From: Paracoccus sp. (in: a-proteobacteria)
GTDB lineage: Bacteria; Pseudomonadota; Alphaproteobacteria; Rhodobacterales; Rhodobacteraceae
Direction: 5' to 3'
Assembly: GCF_030538695.1 (NCBI RefSeq)
Contig: NZ_JAUNTN010000017.1
Span: 22,725 to 86,724, forward strand
Length of the DNA stretch: 64,000 nucleotides
Shown: positions 1 to 7,582 of the stretch, piece by piece
Layout of the letters: each line of letters starts with the position of its first letter
Position numbering within the stretch: position 1 is the first letter of the stretch
Position numbers and translations under genes: made by a program
The notes under the pieces: model-generated
What the model saw: the letters and a program-made list of their open reading frames with translations, nothing else
Database searches by the model: none
What the model was told of the DNA's origin: nothing

Positions 1-896
1 ATTTCATGCCGCCGCTGATGATCGGAACGGGGCAGGTCGATGCCCGTATGGATGCCGGGATGGACACGTTTTCGCTGACCATTCCCCCGGATTTCGAGCG
101 CGACCTGCTGGCGGGGCATGGGCCTTCGGTGCAGTTGAATGTGGATGCAACGCGTATGACGCAGGCATTTACCGGTGCAGGTTATATTCAGCAGATCGTT
201 TCGGGCGAGGTCGGGGATTATCTGGCCGGTCACAGCACCACCGTCGAAATGCCCGTCGGGCTTGATTTGCGGGCGCGCTATAACCCGACCATGGATGGCG
301 GCTGGTTTGGGGCGATCAACAGCGTGATTCAGTCGATCACCATGCTGACCATTATCCTGACCGGCGCCGCGCTGATCCGTGAAAAGGAACATGGCACGGT
401 CGAGCATCTGCTGGTCATGCCCGTAACCGTGACCGAGATCATGCTGTCGAAGATCTGGTCCATGGGGCTGGTGGTTCTGCTGGCCTCGGGCTTTTCCATC
501 GCGGTGGTGGTGCAAATGCTGCTGAAAGTGCCGGTGCAGGGATCGGTGCCGCTGTTCATGGCCGGTGCGGTGCTGATGATCGTGGCTTCGGCCTGTCTGG
601 GCATTTTTATTGCAACGGCGGCGGGGACGATGCCGCAATTCGGTTTGCTGATGATTATGGTTCTGCTGCCGCTGCAAATGTTGTCCGGTGGTATGACACC
701 CCGCGAATCCATGCCCGAACTGGTGCAGTTCATCATGCTGGCTGCGCCCAACACGCATTTTGTCATCTTGTCTCAGGCGATCCTGTTCCGGGGGGCAGGC
801 TTTGATATTGTCTGGCCGCAATTCATCGCGCTTGCCATGATCGGCGCGGCGCTGTTCTGGCTGGCGCTGCTTCGGTTTCGGGGGTTCTTGCGATGA
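1..896 (+). CDS. ABC-2 type transporter permease, C-terminal part (YhhJ-like)
   Basis: Inner-membrane permease of an ABC exporter. The reading frame is open to the left edge, so the gene begins outside the window. The visible protein (296 residues from the first ATG at 6) has a periplasmic loop followed by about five to six hydrophobic segments, with the ABC-2 hallmark LIREKEHGTVEHLLVMPV near residues 122-139. This motif and topology match the YhhJ/RbbA-associated permeases that export unknown substrates together with an HlyD-like partner. The stop overlaps the next start by 4 bases (ATGA), so the hydrolase gene is translationally coupled. The substrate cannot be inferred. Confidence 0.85.
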   Translation, partial: FMPPLMIGTGQVDARMDAGMDTFSLTIPPDFERDLLAGHGPSVQLNVDATRMTQAFTGAGYIQQIVSGEVGDYLAGHSTTVEMPVGLDLRARYNPTMDGGWFGAINSVIQSITMLTIILTGAALIREKEHGTVEHLLVMPVTVTEIMLSKIWSMGLVVLLASGFSIAVVVQMLLKVPVQGSVPLFMAGAVLMIVASACLGIFIATAAGTMPQFGLLMIMVLLPLQMLSGGMTPRESMPELVQFIMLAAPNTHFVILSQAILFRGAGFDIVWPQFIALAMIGAALFWLALLRFRGFLR

Positions 897-1960
897 GGCG
901 GATGGTTTTGATCCTGACGCTGGCGCTTGCTGGCTGCGCAACCCGTCCGGGTGTAGAGCTGTTACAGCCGGTTGCGGTGCAGGCCCCGGCAGGTGCGCGC
1001 ACGGTCACGGTTCTGACCGCCACGACCCGCAGCGATCCTGCCGATTACGGGGCGGGTCGTGGGTCTGCGATGGGGTTTGTGCGCTATGACATCTCGATCC
1101 CACCCGGCCATGTTCCGGCGCAGATCGAATGGCCGGGCCGCACCCCGCCCGATCCGGAAAAGCATTTCGTGACCACCGCCCGCGAAGGGCTGGACCGCCG
1201 GGCCTTCGCAGCGCGGATACGGGCGCAGGGTGGGGCCGGGATTTTCGTTCATGGCTATAATCACAGCCATCAGGAGGCCCTGTTCCGTGCCGCGCAAATG
1301 GCGGCTGACAGCCGGATTCCGGGTGATCCGATCCTGTTCTCGTGGCCCTCGGGGGCGCGGCTGGGGGATTATCTGGGCGATCAGGATGCGGCCGATTCCG
1401 CGCGTTCGGCTCTGGCAGAGTTGCTGATCCTGAGCGCAGAGGCCAGCCCGCGCCCGGTGATGCTGATGGCGCATAGCATGGGAGGACGCCTGACGATGGA
1501 GGCCCTGCGCCAGCTTGCGCTTCAGGGGCGTCGTGACGTGCTGGACCGGCTGGAGGTTGTGCTGGTCGCGCCTGATCTTGATGTGGATATGTTCCGCGAA
1601 CAAACCCGCATCATTGGCAGGATGCGGCAGCCGATTGCGGTTCTGGCCGCGACCGACGACCGGGCGCTGATTGTATCGTCACGGATTTCGGCAGGCAGTC
1701 GCCGCATGGGTGGGCTGGATGTCCGCGACCCGGCCACCACGGCGCTGGCTGCGGAAACCGGGGTGCTGATCGTCGATATTTCTGCGATTCCTGCCGATTC
1801 GATTGGCCATGACCGTTATGCGCGGCTGACCGGCATCCTGTCGGACCTTGAGGAACACCGCCCGCAATCGCTGATGGGCGGGGTGCAGCAGACCGGCACT
1901 TTTGTCTTTGATACGGTTGGGGTCACATTGCAGCGCATGGGGCAGGCCATCGCGGAATAA
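893..1960 (+). CDS. Alpha/beta hydrolase lipoprotein (DUF900 family)
   Basis: 355-residue secreted protein. It opens with a type II signal peptide and the lipobox LAGC at about residues 12-15, so it is probably a lipoprotein. The hydrolase core shows IFVHGYNHSHQEALFR (oxyanion strand and HGYN typical of DUF900), FSWPSG, and the nucleophile elbow AHSMGG (Ser of GxSxG-like HSMGG). A late His in the SIGHDRYAR stretch could complete the triad. It overlaps the upstream ABC permease by 4 bases, so it is probably made with the exporter. The substrate is unknown; esterase or lipase activity is inference from the fold. Confidence 0.85.
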   Translation: MRRMVLILTLALAGCATRPGVELLQPVAVQAPAGARTVTVLTATTRSDPADYGAGRGSAMGFVRYDISIPPGHVPAQIEWPGRTPPDPEKHFVTTAREGLDRRAFAARIRAQGGAGIFVHGYNHSHQEALFRAAQMAADSRIPGDPILFSWPSGARLGDYLGDQDAADSARSALAELLILSAEASPRPVMLMAHSMGGRLTMEALRQLALQGRRDVLDRLEVVLVAPDLDVDMFREQTRIIGRMRQPIAVLAATDDRALIVSSRISAGSRRMGGLDVRDPATTALAAETGVLIVDISAIPADSIGHDRYARLTGILSDLEEHRPQSLMGGVQQTGTFVFDTVGVTLQRMGQAIAE

Positions 1961-1966
1961 GGCCGC

Positions 1967-1996
1967 GCCGCCAGAGGGGGCAGCCCCTCAGGCGGC
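1967..1996. terminator. Hairpin between convergent genes
   Basis: Two-step stem: GCCGCC (1967-1972) pairs with GGCGGC (991-996 of the same kilobase), and AGGGG (1975-1979) pairs with CCCCT (1984-1988) around a GCAG loop. It lies between the hydrolase stop and the dadA stop, and its right arm covers the end of dadA. There is no clear T-run, so a bidirectional terminator is inference from position and stem strength. Confidence 0.5.
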
Positions 1997-3274
1997 CAGC
2001 GGCGCAATCGGGGTGGCTGGTCCTGCGCCATAGCGGCTGATACCCAAATCGTCGGCGCGGATCTCTGGCGCGGTGCCGCTGACCAGATCCGCGATCAGCC
2101 GGGCCGAGCCTGCGCTCATCGTCCAGCCAAGCGTGCCGTGGCCGGTGTTCAGGAACAGCCCTTGCAGATGCGTCGCGCCGATGACCGGGGTGCCGTCGGG
2201 GGTCATCGGGCGCTTGCCGGTCCAGAACTCGGCCCGGCTCAGGTTGCCGCCGGGGAACAGGTCGGTCACGGAATGGTCCAGTGTCCGCCGCCGCGCGTCG
2301 GGCAGGGTTTCGTTAAAGCCGGAAATCTCGGCCATGCCGCCGACGCGGATGCGGTCGCCAAGCCGGGTGATGGCGATTTTGTAGGTTTCATCCATGACCG
2401 TCGATTCCGGGGCGCGGGCCGGGTCGGTGATGGGGATGGTCAGCGAATAGCCCTTGACCGGATAGACCGGCAGCGAAATCCCGACCGGGGCCAGCAGCGC
2501 CGGCGAATAGGCCCCCATCGAGACCACGACCGCATCGGCCTGCATCAGCCCTTGATCCGTCTGCACGCCGATAACGCGGCCGCCCTCGACGGCAAGGCCA
2601 AGGATGGTGGTGCCATAGGCGAAATCAACGCCGCGATCCGCCGCCAGAGCGGCCAGCGCGGTGGTAAATTTGAAACAATCGCCGGTTTCATCCTGCGGTG
2701 TCAGCAGCCCGCCCCGGATACGGTCGCGGGCATGGGCCAGCGCCGGTTCGCGGGCGATGCAGCCGTCAATATCCAGCAATTCAAAGGGAATCCCATCGGC
2801 AGCCAGCGCCTTCATATCCTTGGCGGCGGCCTCGACCTGCTGATCGTTGCGGAACAGTTGCAGCGTGCCTTGCATCCGCTGGTCATAGTCGATGCCGGTT
2901 TCCGCCCGCAGATCAGCCAGGGCAAGGCGGCTGTAATCCGACAGGCGCAGCATCCGCGATTTGTTCAGTGCATAGCGGGCACTGGTGCAGTTCTTCAGCA
3001 TCTCGGTCAGCCAGCCGATCATGGCGCGGTCCGCCTTGGGCCGCAGGATCAGCGGCGCGTGTTTCATCAGCATCCAGCGGATCGCCTTGGCCGGGATGCC
3101 CGGCGCGGCCCAGGGTGAGCAATAGCCGAACGACAGTTCCCCGGCATTGGCGTGGCTGGTCTCCATCGCGGGCGCGGTCTGGCGATCAATGACCGTGACC
3201 TGATGCCCGCGTTTGGCCAGTTGCCACGCACTTGTGACGCCAATGATTCCCGCGCCAAGAACGATGATGTTCAT
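1988..3274 (-). CDS. dadA: D-amino acid dehydrogenase, FAD-dependent
   Basis: Oxidatively deaminates D-amino acids (classically D-alanine) to 2-oxo acids, passing electrons to the respiratory chain at the inner membrane. The 428-residue protein begins with the FAD-binding motif [19 protein letters not shown] and has the DadA signatures [20 protein letters not shown] and a C-terminal [17 protein letters not shown] chose the ATG at 3274 because AGGGGG lies 8-13 bases upstream and the FAD motif starts there; the frame stays open further upstream but runs through the regulator gene. It is the last gene of tpa-lrp-dadA. A role in clearing alanine made by the transaminase would need a racemase, which is not in view. 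Confidence 0.88.
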   Translation of the reverse strand: MNIIVLGAGIIGVTSAWQLAKRGHQVTVIDRQTAPAMETSHANAGELSFGYCSPWAAPGIPAKAIRWMLMKHAPLILRPKADRAMIGWLTEMLKNCTSARYALNKSRMLRLSDYSRLALADLRAETGIDYDQRMQGTLQLFRNDQQVEAAAKDMKALAADGIPFELLDIDGCIAREPALAHARDRIRGGLLTPQDETGDCFKFTTALAALAADRGVDFAYGTTILGLAVEGGRVIGVQTDQGLMQADAVVVSMGAYSPALLAPVGISLPVYPVKGYSLTIPITDPARAPESTVMDETYKIAITRLGDRIRVGGMAEISGFNETLPDARRRTLDHSVTDLFPGGNLSRAEFWTGKRPMTPDGTPVIGATHLQGLFLNTGHGTLGWTMSAGSARLIADLVSGTAPEIRADDLGISRYGAGPATPIAPLAA

Positions 3275-3358
3275 GTGATAACCCCCTGATGCGCGGCGGT
3301 TTCTGCCCGCCTTGAGGGTCAGCCTAGCGTTGGATGGGCGCAACAGGTTGTCAGAGTG

Positions 3359-3423
3359 CCGCAGAATCTGCCGTTGGACGCAGATTCTGCGGTGGCGGAT
3401 TGCAGCGTGTGGCAGTTTCTGCG
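3359..3423. promoter_or_regulatory. Cluster of three 11-bp palindromes upstream of dadA
   Basis: GCAGAATCTGC (3361-3371) and GCAGATTCTGC (3380-3390) are each perfect palindromes around one central base and together form a 13-bp inverted repeat with 8-bp spacer. A third copy, GCAGTTTCTGC, lies at 3412-3422. Centres are 19 and 32 bp apart, near two and three helical turns. They sit between the lrp stop and dadA start on the minus strand. Candidate binding sites for the adjacent Lrp-type regulator (inference). Confidence 0.55.
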
Positions 3424-3425
3424 AT

Positions 3426-3887
3426 TCAGCGCCGGGTCGGCGCCTTCCGGGCCAGCACATTACGAATCGCAAAGCTGGAATGGATGCGTGCGACGCCCGG
3501 CAGGGTGGACAGAACCTCGGCATGGATACGCTCGAACTCGGCCGGGCCATCGACCTGAAAACGCAGCACATAATCCGATCCGCCCGCCATCAGGAAACAT
3601 TCCCGGATCTCAGGGTGGGTGCGCACGGCGGCCTCGAAACGGTTCATGCTGTCATCGGTCTGTCGTTCCAGCGTGATATTGACCAGCACCGCCATGCCGC
3701 CATCGCCCGCGCCGGACAGAACGGCGGTATAGCCGCCGATCACGCCCTTATCCTCCAGCAGACGCAACCGGCGCAGGCAAGAGGATTGCGACAGCCCGAC
3801 CGCCTCGGCCAGCGCCTTGTTGCTGAGCCGGGCGTTCTGTTGCAGCAGCCTGATCAGCTTGCGGTCGATCTCGTCCAGTTGCGACAT
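3426..3887 (-). CDS. Lrp/AsnC family transcriptional regulator
   Basis: 153-residue DNA-binding regulator that usually senses an amino acid. The N-terminal helix-turn-helix is visible as [26 protein letters not shown] with recognition helix [16 protein letters not shown] (about residues 8-49). A RAM/ligand-binding domain follows (residues about 66-145, with [17 protein letters not shown]). The start lies 1 base after the tpa stop and the gene is followed by dadA after about 150 bp, so it is embedded in the operon it probably controls. The closest functional analogues are Lrp-type regulators of dadA; the effector is unknown. Confidence 0.92.
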   Translation of the reverse strand: MSQLDEIDRKLIRLLQQNARLSNKALAEAVGLSQSSCLRRLRLLEDKGVIGGYTAVLSGAGDGGMAVLVNITLERQTDDSMNRFEAAVRTHPEIRECFLMAGGSDYVLRFQVDGPAEFERIHAEVLSTLPGVARIHSSFAIRNVLARKAPTRR

Positions 3888-3888
3888 C

Positions 3889-5256
3889 TCAGCCGATCAC
3901 CTTGGTCAAGGCGCGGTCGATGGTGTCAGTGATGCGGTCGATCTGATCTGCCGTCACGATCAGCGCGGGCGACAGGCAGAGTGTGTTGTTCAGCCCCGGC
4001 AGCGAACGGTTGGTCGCGCCGATAATCACCCCCTGAGCCAGACATTCGGCCACGACTGCCTGCACGGTCTTTTCCGGCAGGGGTTCCTTGGTGGCGCGGT
4101 CGCTGACCAGCTCGGCCCCCAGGAACAGGCCCTTGCCGCGCACATCCCCGATGACGGCGTGCCGGTCCATCAGCGCCCGCAGGTTGCCAAGGCAGCGTTC
4201 GCCCATGCGGGCGGTGTTTTCGACCAGCCCTTCGTCCTCGATAATGCGCATGTTTTCCAGCGCTGCGGCCGGGCCAGCGGTGCAGCCGCCAAAGGTCGAA
4301 ATGTCGCGGAAATAGGACAGGCCGTCCTCGGGCGCGTCCTTGAACATATCGAATACCCGTTCCGTGGTCACGGTGCAGGAGATCGCCGCATAGCCCGAGG
4401 CCAGCCCCTTGGCCATGGTCACGATGTCGGGCTGGATGCCGTAATGCTGATAACCGAACCACGCCCCGGTGCGGCCCATACCGCAAACGACTTCATCTAT
4501 AATCAGAAGAATGTCGTATTTGCGGCAGATTTCCTGCACGCGCGGCCAGTAACCCTCGGGCGGGGTGATGACGCCGCCACCCGCGGTCACGGGTTCAAGG
4601 ATAATCGCCCCCACGGTATCGGGGCCTTCGCGCAGGATCACCTCCTCGATGGCATCGGCAGCCCGGCGGCCATAGTCAGGGCCGTCCCATTGCGCGCGAT
4701 ATTCCAGACAGTGCGGCACCATCACGAAACCATCGGGGAAGGGGCCATATTGTTCCGCCCGCTGCGGCTGACCGCTGGTGGCCAGTGTGGCGATGGTGGT
4801 GCCGTGATAGTCGCGGTCGCGGAACAGGATCTTCCACTTCTTTCCGCCATACTGCCGAGCTGAAATCTGGCGGACCATTTTGTAAGCCTTCTCATTGGCT
4901 TCTGACCCAGAATTCGAGTAATAAACCCGGCTCATCCCCGGCATGACCCCGATCAGCCGTTCCGAAAACAGCGCCGCAGGAACATTCCCCGCTGCTGCTG
5001 CATAGTAGTTCAGTTTCACCAACTGATCGCGCACCGCATCCGCAATGCTGGTTCGGCCATAGCCGACATTCACCGTCCAGACCCCGCCCGAAACCGCATC
5101 CAGATATTCCCGCCCGGTCGCGTCCCACAGGGCCATCCCCTTGCCCTCGACGAAAACGCGCGGGTCGGTGGTTTCATATTGCTTGTGCTGGCTCAGATGA
5201 TGCCAGACATGCGCACGGTCGGCTTCGATGACATGGGACAGGTTGTTGGTGGACAT
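3889..5256 (-). CDS. tpa: Class III aminotransferase, probable taurine:pyruvate aminotransferase
   Basis: PLP enzyme of 455 residues. Taurine:pyruvate aminotransferase converts taurine and pyruvate to sulfoacetaldehyde and L-alanine in the cytoplasm. Residues about 17-27 (VWHHLSQHKQYE), NSGSEANEKAYKMVRQI, RDYHGTTIATLA and DEVVCGMGRTG match my recollection of Tpa better than omega-amino acid or GABA transaminases; the PLP lysine is K283 (TMAKGL) with D254 binding the pyridine nitrogen. ATG 5256 is chosen for its GAGG at -11 to -8. First gene of tpa-lrp-dadA. No Xsc or taurine importer is in the window, so the substrate is inference; beta-alanine:pyruvate activity is the main alternative. Confidence 0.75.
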   Translation of the reverse strand: MSTNNLSHVIEADRAHVWHHLSQHKQYETTDPRVFVEGKGMALWDATGREYLDAVSGGVWTVNVGYGRTSIADAVRDQLVKLNYYAAAAGNVPAALFSERLIGVMPGMSRVYYSNSGSEANEKAYKMVRQISARQYGGKKWKILFRDRDYHGTTIATLATSGQPQRAEQYGPFPDGFVMVPHCLEYRAQWDGPDYGRRAADAIEEVILREGPDTVGAIILEPVTAGGGVITPPEGYWPRVQEICRKYDILLIIDEVVCGMGRTGAWFGYQHYGIQPDIVTMAKGLASGYAAISCTVTTERVFDMFKDAPEDGLSYFRDISTFGGCTAGPAAALENMRIIEDEGLVENTARMGERCLGNLRALMDRHAVIGDVRGKGLFLGAELVSDRATKEPLPEKTVQAVVAECLAQGVIIGATNRSLPGLNNTLCLSPALIVTADQIDRITDTIDRALTKVIG

Positions 5257-5426
5257 GGCGGCCTCGCGTTTGGGTGGCATGTATCCGGCATCACGGCGGC
5301 GGGTTTTGCAAGGGGATTCGTGCAGTTCAGGACCGGCTGCATCACCTGCCCCGAGAATGCGCATGTGATGGTCGAGTGAAAAACTATGATTTACAAATCC
5401 GATTCATTTGGTCAGATTGGCACCAG

Positions 5427-5454
5427 CCACGAATCGAGGGCCACGAATCGAGGG
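5427..5454. repeat. Perfect 14-bp tandem duplication before bfd
   Basis: CCACGAATCGAGGG occurs twice head to tail (5427-5440 and 5441-5454). Each copy ends in GAGGG, which is the Shine-Dalgarno sequence for the bfd start at 5461, so the ribosome binding site is present twice, 6 and 20 bases upstream of the ATG. Read directly from the sequence. Confidence 0.9.
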
Positions 5455-5460
5455 ATCGCC

Positions 5461-5757
5461 ATGATCGTCTGTCACTGCCAATCCATCAGCGATCACGACA
5501 TCCGCGCCGCCGTGGACTGGATGCGCGCTGCCGACCCGGATACCATCATCACGCCGGGCAAGATTTACCATGCCCTTGGGAAACGGGCGGATTGTGGCGG
5601 ATGTATGCCCTTATTTGTTGACTGTATGCGCAATTCGGCGCATTTCGGGGTATCGGCGGAGGGGCGTCAGCCCATCCCACAGCTACGCACCTACGGAGGT
5701 TCCCATGAAGGGCGACGCAAAGGTTATCGAGTATCTCAACGCCGCGCTGCGGTCTGA
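5461..5757 (+). CDS. bfd: Bacterioferritin-associated ferredoxin
   Basis: Small [2Fe-2S] protein that reduces the heme of bacterioferritin so that stored iron can leave. The cluster ligands are C4 and C6 (VCHC) and C45 and C48 (CGGC), the BFD/(2Fe-2S)-binding pattern. The 98-residue product is longer than the E. coli protein (about 64) because of a basic tail ([18 protein letters not shown]) encoded by DNA that overlaps the first 53 bases of bfr in another frame. The start is set by a GAGGG 6 bases upstream and by the position of the first cysteine. The next gene is bfr, its functional partner. Confidence 0.9.
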   Translation: MIVCHCQSISDHDIRAAVDWMRAADPDTIITPGKIYHALGKRADCGGCMPLFVDCMRNSAHFGVSAEGRQPIPQLRTYGGSHEGRRKGYRVSQRRAAV

Positions 5758-6190
5758 ACTGACGGCCGTCAGCCAGTATTGGCTGCACTATCGCTTGCAG
5801 GATGACTGGGGCTTTGGCCGTCTGGCGAACAAGTCTCGCGCCGAGTCGATCGAGGAAATGCACCACGCAGACAAGCTGATCTCGCGCATCATCTTTCTGG
5901 AAGGGCATCCGAACCTGCAAAAGCTGGATTCGCTGCGCATCGGTCAGAACATCCTTGAGACGCTGGAATGTGATCTGGCCGGCGAACATGATGCCCGCAA
6001 TCTGTATATCGAGGCCCGCGATCATTGCGAAAAGGTCGGGGATTATGTGTCCAAGGCACTGTTCGAGGATCTGATTGCCGACGAAGAAGGCCATATCGAC
6101 TTTCTGGAAACTCAGATCGACCTGTTCGGCAAGCTGGGTGAGGAACGCTACGGCCTGCTCAACGCCAAACCGGCGGACGAAGCCGAATAA
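5705..6190 (+). CDS. bfr: Bacterioferritin
   Basis: Heme-containing ferritin subunit (161 residues) that forms a 24-mer and stores oxidised iron. Ferroxidase ligands E18, E51 and H54 and the heme-axial M52 (IEEMHHADK) are all present, and a second half-site [16 protein letters not shown] supplies the remaining carboxylates. Start 5705 has GGAGG 7 bases upstream and gives the standard family length. It overlaps the 3' end of bfd by 53 bases in a different frame, which suggests coupled translation. A rho-independent terminator follows at 6215. Confidence 0.96.
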   Translation: MKGDAKVIEYLNAALRSELTAVSQYWLHYRLQDDWGFGRLANKSRAESIEEMHHADKLISRIIFLEGHPNLQKLDSLRIGQNILETLECDLAGEHDARNLYIEARDHCEKVGDYVSKALFEDLIADEEGHIDFLETQIDLFGKLGEERYGLLNAKPADEAE

Positions 6191-6214
6191 GCCTGTCCAT
6201 CAACGGCTTGCTAG

Positions 6215-6239
6215 GGCGCGGGGTATCTCGCGCCTTTTT
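6215..6239 (+). terminator. Rho-independent terminator of bfr
   Basis: GGCGCG (6215-6220) pairs with CGCGCC (6229-6234) around an 8-base loop and is followed directly by TTTTT (6235-6239). Confidence 0.85.
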
Positions 6240-6243
6240 GCGT

Positions 6244-6310
6244 TCTTCTTCACTTAAATATCCTCAGGGGGTGAGGGCGTCAGCCCGAGGGGGCGCGAGC
6301 GCCCCCTGCT
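6244..6310. repeat. Dispersed intergenic element, copy A
   Basis: The stretch carries TTCTTCACTTAAATATCC, then CAGGGGGTGAGGGCGTCAG, then GGGGGCGCGAGCGCCCCC (a hairpin of 7 bp with a small loop). The same blocks in the same order occur at 22796-22884 after the liu genes. It lies in a 263-base gap between bfr and the TAXI binding protein. Such elements are common between genes of Rhodobacteraceae; function unknown, possibly a terminator or REP-like element. Confidence 0.75.
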
Positions 6311-6453
6311 ATGGCTTTGAATATAGCTTTGTTTATCAAATCTTTACGCTTTTGCGGCAAAGTGGCGTTGCGAATCTGCCCGGTTTGTTTCAGCCTAGGG
6401 GGCAGGCGGCACCCTGTAGCCGTATGAATGACACAACGGGAGAGATGCGAGAC

Positions 6454-7425
6454 ATGACCAAATTTACCCCGATCCTGATGGGGGCCGCGCTGGCGTTCAG
6501 CGCCTCGGTTGCCTCTGCACAAGAACAGCGTTTCATCACCATCGGCACAGGTGGTCAGACCGGCGTTTACTATGTCGTCGGTCAGTCGATCTGCCGTCTG
6601 GTCAACCGTGAAACCGATGCAACCGGCATCCGGTGCACGGCTCCGGCGACGGGCGCGTCGATTGCCAACCTGAACGCCATCATGGCGGGCGACATGACCA
6701 TGGGCGTGGCGCAATCGGACTGGCAGTATCATGCCTATCACGGCGATGTCCCCGAGTTTGAGGGCGCGAACCGCTTTGAAAAGCAGCGGGCGATGTTCTC
6801 GCTGCATGGCGAGCCGTTCACCGTGGTGGCCCGTGCCGAAGCCAATGCCAAGAACTTCGACGATCTGAAGGGCAAGCGCGTCAACGTCGGCAACCCCGGT
6901 TCGGGTCAGCTTGGCACGATGGAAGTCCTGCTGGCCGCGAAAGGCTGGACCATGGGTGACTTCTCGCTGGCCTCGCAACTGCGTCCGGCGGAGCAGGCCG
7001 CGGCGCTGGGGGACAACAAGGTCGATGCCATCGTCTTTACTGCGGGCCATCCGAACGGCTCGATTCAGGAAGCCACCTCAACCGTGGAGGCCAATCTGGT
7101 GAATGTCACCGGCCCCGAGGTGGACAAGCTGGTGGCTGACAACCCCTATTATGCCAAGGCAATCGTGCCGGGTGGTATGTATAAAGGTACCGATGAGGAT
7201 GTCGAAACCTTTGGCGTGAAAGCCACGCTGGTGACTTCGGCCGATGTGCCGGATGATGTGATCTATGAGGTCGTCAAGGCGGTGTTCGACAATTTCGACC
7301 GCTTCAAGACCCTGCACCCGGCCTTCGCCAACCTGAAGGAAGAAGAAATGGTGACGGAGGGCCTGTCCGCACCGCTGCATCCGGGCGCCGAGAAATACTA
7401 TCGCGAGCGCGGCTGGATCCAGTAA
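6454..7425 (+). CDS. TAXI family TRAP transporter solute-binding protein
   Basis: Periplasmic binding protein (323 residues) of a TRAP-type sodium-coupled importer. A Sec signal peptide ends near ASA|QEQ (residue about 25), followed by the TAXI family opening FITIGTGGQTGVYYVVGQSICRLVN and AQSDWQYHAYHG, with GKRVNVGNPGSGQLGTMEVLLAAKG in the hinge region. ATG 6454 is 9 bases after GGGAGAG; an in-frame ATG at 6445 is too close to that site. The partner permease starts 157 bases downstream beyond two hairpins, which should give more binding protein than permease. The substrate is unknown; TAXI relatives take up dicarboxylates or amino acids such as glutamate. Confidence 0.93.
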   Translation: MTKFTPILMGAALAFSASVASAQEQRFITIGTGGQTGVYYVVGQSICRLVNRETDATGIRCTAPATGASIANLNAIMAGDMTMGVAQSDWQYHAYHGDVPEFEGANRFEKQRAMFSLHGEPFTVVARAEANAKNFDDLKGKRVNVGNPGSGQLGTMEVLLAAKGWTMGDFSLASQLRPAEQAAALGDNKVDAIVFTAGHPNGSIQEATSTVEANLVNVTGPEVDKLVADNPYYAKAIVPGGMYKGTDEDVETFGVKATLVTSADVPDDVIYEVVKAVFDNFDRFKTLHPAFANLKEEEMVTEGLSAPLHPGAEKYYRERGWIQ

Positions 7426-7430
7426 TCGGG

Positions 7431-7450
7431 AAGGGGGCTTTGCCCCCTTT
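7431..7450 (+). terminator. Hairpin 1 between TAXI binding protein and permease
   Basis: AAGGGGGC (7431-7438) and GCCCCCTT (7442-7449) pair around a TTT loop, followed by only one or two further T. It begins 5 bases after the binding-protein stop. Likely an attenuator or an mRNA 3'-end stabiliser. Confidence 0.65.
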
Positions 7451-7503
7451 CGCCTCCGGCGAGAATATTTTTGGACAGAAGACAGGCACTCCATAGAAAA
7501 GAA

Positions 7504-7535
7504 GATGCCGCGGTCTTGCAGGTCGCGGCATTTTT
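7504..7535 (+). terminator. Hairpin 2 between TAXI binding protein and permease, with T-run
   Basis: ATGCCGCG (7504-7511) pairs with CGCGGCAT (7524-7531) and is followed by TTTTT (7531-7535), the form of a rho-independent terminator. It lies 48 bases before the permease start. Between hairpins 1 and 2 is a piece of the dispersed element (CGCCTCCGGCGAGAATATTT). Confidence 0.75.
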
Positions 7536-7582
7536 GGATCACATCGGGGTGACATGCAGCACAAGCATCAGGGGCGTTCCGC

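Noticed and set aside
1988-3274. The FAD enzyme as the large subunit of taurine dehydrogenase next to tpa.
   Set aside because: The [17 protein letters not shown] segment is specific to D-amino acid dehydrogenases and no small subunit gene is present.
3359-3392. The inverted repeat before dadA as a terminator of lrp.
   Set aside because: There is no T-run on the minus strand, and a third copy of the palindrome lies outside the stem. An operator explains it better.
3275-3571. N-terminal extension of dadA up to 3571.
   Set aside because: It would overlap the lrp gene in another frame. The FAD motif starts at the ATG at 3274, which has a good ribosome site.
5394-5410. CAAAT...ATTTG before bfd as an iron-regulator site.
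   Set aside because: Five-base arms in AT-rich DNA; no clear match to Irr, RirA or Fur motifs known to me.
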